This document shows positions 5,352 through 6,935 of a stretch of 6,935 bases of DNA, piece by piece (position 1 is the stretch's first letter; every line of letters starts with the position of its first letter). The notes below the pieces were generated by a model that saw only the letters and a program-made list of their open reading frames with translations, had not been told where the DNA came from and did no database searches. Source of the stretch: Clostridiales bacterium (GTDB lineage Bacteria > Bacillota > Clostridia > Lutisporales > Lutisporaceae); the NCBI GenBank assembly GCA_012522255.1, contig JAAYKT010000108.1, positions 1 to 6,935 of the forward strand, in the 5' to 3' direction. The position numbers were made by a program, and so were the translations under genes.

Positions 5352-6530
5352 ATGGCAATTAAATATGCAAAAAGAATGGACAATATTAAAGGATCCGCTA
5401 TACGTGAGCTTTTAAAATTAACGGAACAACCTGAGATTATTTCCTTTGCAGGCGGCTTGCCGGCACCGGAACTATTTCCCATAGAGTCACTTAAAGAAGT
5501 ATGCTTAAAAGTTCTTGATACTGACGGGAAAGCTGCTTTGCAGTATAGTCCGACGGAAGGATATGTTCCTTTAAGAAAAATTATATCAGAAAGACTTGGA
5601 AGGTTAGGTATTGATATAAGTTTTGAAAATATCCTTATAACAAGCGGATCTCAGCAAGGTCTTGAATTTTGTGCAAGGGTATTTGTTGATGAGGGAGATA
5701 CTATTATATGTGAAAGTCCCAGCTATTTGGGTGCATTAAATGCCTTCAAGGCTTATTTGCCTAAATTTGTTGAAGTTAAAATGGATGAAGACGGTATGAA
5801 AATGGATGAATTGGAAAAAGCGTTAAAAGAAAACCCAAATGCAAAATTTATTTATACTATACCCGATTTCCAAAACCCAACCGGTATTACAATGAGTCTT
5901 GACAGAAGAAAAAAGATAGTTGAATTGGCTGAGCAATATAATGTACCGGTTGTAGAAGACAATCCATATGGGGACCTGAGATTTGATGGAGAAAAGCATC
6001 CTCCTATCAGTTGTTTTGATACAAAAGGTTTGGTAATCTATCTTGGAACTTTTTCTAAAATATTTGCACCCGGGTTGAGACTCGGCTGGGTTGCAGCATC
6101 GCCGGAAATAACTCAAAAATATGTATTGGTTAAACAAGGTGCGGATTTGCAAACCAATAGCATGTCACAACGTGAAATTGCAACTTATATTGAAACAAAT
6201 GATATAGATGCGCATATAGAAAAGATAATAAAGGTATATAGAAAAAGAAGAGATCTGATGTTAGAAACCATGAAACAGGAATTTACGAATAATGTGAGTT
6301 ATACTTATCCCAACGGCGGATTGTTCACTTGGGTAACTTTACCCGAAGGTATTGATGCAGCTGACGTTTTACAAAAAGCCTTGGAGGAAAAAGTGGCATT
6401 TGTACCCGGAGGTTCTTTTTATCCTAATCCGGGAAATGAAAATCATTTCAGATTGAATTATTCCAATATGCCTGAGGATAAAATAGTAGAAGGAATAACA
6501 CGATTGGGAAAGGTGCTGAAGGTTTTATAA
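5352..6530 (+). CDS. PLP-dependent aminotransferase (class I/II, LysN/2-aminoadipate type)
   Basis: This 392-residue fold-type I enzyme transfers amino groups between amino acids and 2-oxo acids using pyridoxal phosphate in the cytosol. The start KYAKRMDNIKGSAIRELLKL and the motif ISFAGGLPAPELFP are typical of the LysN / kynurenine aminotransferase II / MocR-domain branch. The cofactor site is complete: Gly99-Ser100-Gln101-Gln102-Gly103, Asn175-Pro-Thr-Gly178, Asp203 and Tyr206 in VEDNPYGDLRF, Schiff-base Lys236 in GTFSKIFAPGLRLGW, and Arg367 in HFRLNYS for the substrate carboxylate. There is no N-terminal GntR DNA-binding domain, so it is an enzyme and not a MocR regulator. Substrates in this branch include 2-aminoadipate, aromatic and branched-chain amino acids and glutamate; I cannot choose among them. 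AGGAGGT at 5336-5342, nine bases before the ATG, supports the start. It appears to be a single-gene unit, with unrelated genes on both sides. Confidence 0.93.
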   Translation: MAIKYAKRMDNIKGSAIRELLKLTEQPEIISFAGGLPAPELFPIESLKEVCLKVLDTDGKAALQYSPTEGYVPLRKIISERLGRLGIDISFENILITSGSQQGLEFCARVFVDEGDTIICESPSYLGALNAFKAYLPKFVEVKMDEDGMKMDELEKALKENPNAKFIYTIPDFQNPTGITMSLDRRKKIVELAEQYNVPVVEDNPYGDLRFDGEKHPPISCFDTKGLVIYLGTFSKIFAPGLRLGWVAASPEITQKYVLVKQGADLQTNSMSQREIATYIETNDIDAHIEKIIKVYRKRRDLMLETMKQEFTNNVSYTYPNGGLFTWVTLPEGIDAADVLQKALEEKVAFVPGGSFYPNPGNENHFRLNYSNMPEDKIVEGITRLGKVLKVL

Positions 6531-6585
6531 ACGCATAATCGTTATCATACTTGGCCCTTGTGCGAAGATGCCTGTAAACTGGTTG

Positions 6586-6609
6586 TAAGTTTCTTAACAA
6601 AGAAATTTA
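6586..6609 (+). terminator. Weak hairpin, possible terminator after the aminotransferase gene
   Basis: TAAGTTTCTT (6586-6595) pairs with AAGAAATTTA (6600-6609), with one G-U pair, around the loop AACA. The stem is A/T-rich and followed by TAAAACTTTTA rather than a clean T-run, so termination would be inefficient at best. The sequence between the aminotransferase stop and this hairpin holds nothing else I recognise. Confidence 0.3.
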
Positions 6610-6628
6610 TAAAACTTTTAGAAAAATA

Positions 6629-6657
6629 TAGAAACATTTATAATAAGATAGTATAAT
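6629..6657 (+). promoter_or_regulatory. Promoter of the rubredoxin gene
   Basis: A perfect TATAAT at 6652-6657 lies 17 bases after TAGAAA (6629-6634, four of six matches to -35). A second TATAAT is at 6639-6644 with a poorer upstream box. Either would give a short leader before the AGGAGG at 6677-6682. Confidence 0.55.
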
Positions 6658-6689
6658 CATTTTACAATCTTAAATGAGGAGGTTTTTAT

Positions 6690-6848
6690 ATGGATAAGTG
6701 GGTATGTACTGTATGCGGTTATGTTTATGATCCTGAGGTTGGTGACCCTGATGGCGGAATAGCCCCCGGTACTGCATTTGAAGATATTCCCGATGATTGG
6801 GTTTGTCCGTTATGCGGAGTGGATAAGGATTCATTCGAAAAGATGTAA
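6690..6848 (+). CDS. Rubredoxin
   Basis: This 52-residue protein is a standard small rubredoxin, a cytosolic one-electron carrier with a single iron held by four cysteines. Both knuckles are intact: Cys6-Thr-Val-Cys9-Gly-Tyr and Cys39-Pro-Leu-Cys42-Gly. Between them are the family motifs [16 protein letters not shown], the [11 protein letters not shown] stretch and the conserved aromatic residues Trp4, Tyr11, Tyr13, Phe30 and Trp38. Length and motif spacing match clostridial rubredoxins. AGGAGG at 6677-6682 sits seven bases before the ATG. It has its own promoter and terminator, so it appears to be expressed alone. In anaerobes such rubredoxins commonly pass electrons to oxygen- or peroxide-reducing proteins (rubrerythrin, desulfoferrodoxin, flavodiiron proteins); the partner here is not in the window. 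Confidence 0.97.
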   Translation: MDKWVCTVCGYVYDPEVGDPDGGIAPGTAFEDIPDDWVCPLCGVDKDSFEKM

Positions 6849-6879
6849 AATAAAAGGTGCGGAAGCACCTTTTATTTTT
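6847..6879 (+). terminator. Rho-independent terminator after rubredoxin
   Basis: AAAATAAAAGGTGC (6847-6860) pairs over all 14 bases with GCACCTTTTATTTT (6865-6878) around the GNRA-type loop GGAA. The stem begins inside the TAA stop codon, and the 3' arm itself supplies the T-rich tail. The A-rich 5' arm makes it symmetric, so it may also stop transcription from the opposite strand. Confidence 0.93.
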
Positions 6880-6935
6880 AAGTCCATTTATATTTTAGGC
6901 TATTATTAAGACACTACTTGCATTATGCTTATCAA

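Noticed and set aside
6880..6935. Start of a further gene at the right edge
   Set aside because: The last 55 bases show no ribosome binding site, convincing start codon or promoter pair; the next gene, if any, lies outside the window.

Overview
The window is a low-GC stretch that looks like the chromosome of an anaerobic Firmicute, most likely of class Clostridia. The reasons are strong AGGAGG ribosome binding sites before nearly every gene, sigma-A-type promoters, a textbook CtsR heat-shock operator, a GerMN (sporulation/germination) lipoprotein, a rubredoxin, a PduL-type phosphotransacylase and, apparently, selenocysteine decoding. All seven genes lie on the + strand. I cannot name the genus from sequence alone.

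Layout. Positions 45-111 hold a promoter and CtsR operator that drive clpB (119-2713), the ClpB disaggregase. An extended -10 promoter at about 2746-2754 then drives a small unit: a GerMN-domain lipoprotein (2789-3313) and, 11 bases later, a 64-codon gene (3325-3519). That gene is easily missed because codon 32 is an in-frame TGA. The TGA sits exactly where the second cysteine of the CxxC motif of the DUF1858 / 'hybrid cluster protein-associated redox disulfide' family belongs. A hairpin with a SECIS-like loop starts 28 bases downstream. I read this as a small selenoprotein with a CxxU redox motif, and it is the main discovery candidate. A 70-bp inverted-repeat element (3522-3591) follows it directly.

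A consensus promoter at 3630-3658 and a hairpin-containing leader precede pduL (3741-4316) and deoC (4321-4995), which are separated by 4 bases and closed by a strong terminator (4998-5041). Together they fit deoxynucleoside catabolism: DeoC releases acetaldehyde from deoxyribose-5-phosphate, and PduL can convert the acetyl-CoA made from it to acetyl-phosphate for ATP. The linking aldehyde dehydrogenase and the kinase are not in the window.

A roughly 310-base region without a gene (5042-5351) carries several inverted repeats and leads into a fold-type I PLP aminotransferase (5352-6530) of the LysN / 2-aminoadipate / KAT II type. The last gene is a 52-residue rubredoxin (6690-6848), with its own promoter and a perfect 14-bp terminator hairpin that incorporates its stop codon. 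Nothing is recognisable in the final 55 bases. I see no tRNA, rRNA, CRISPR array or transposase gene.
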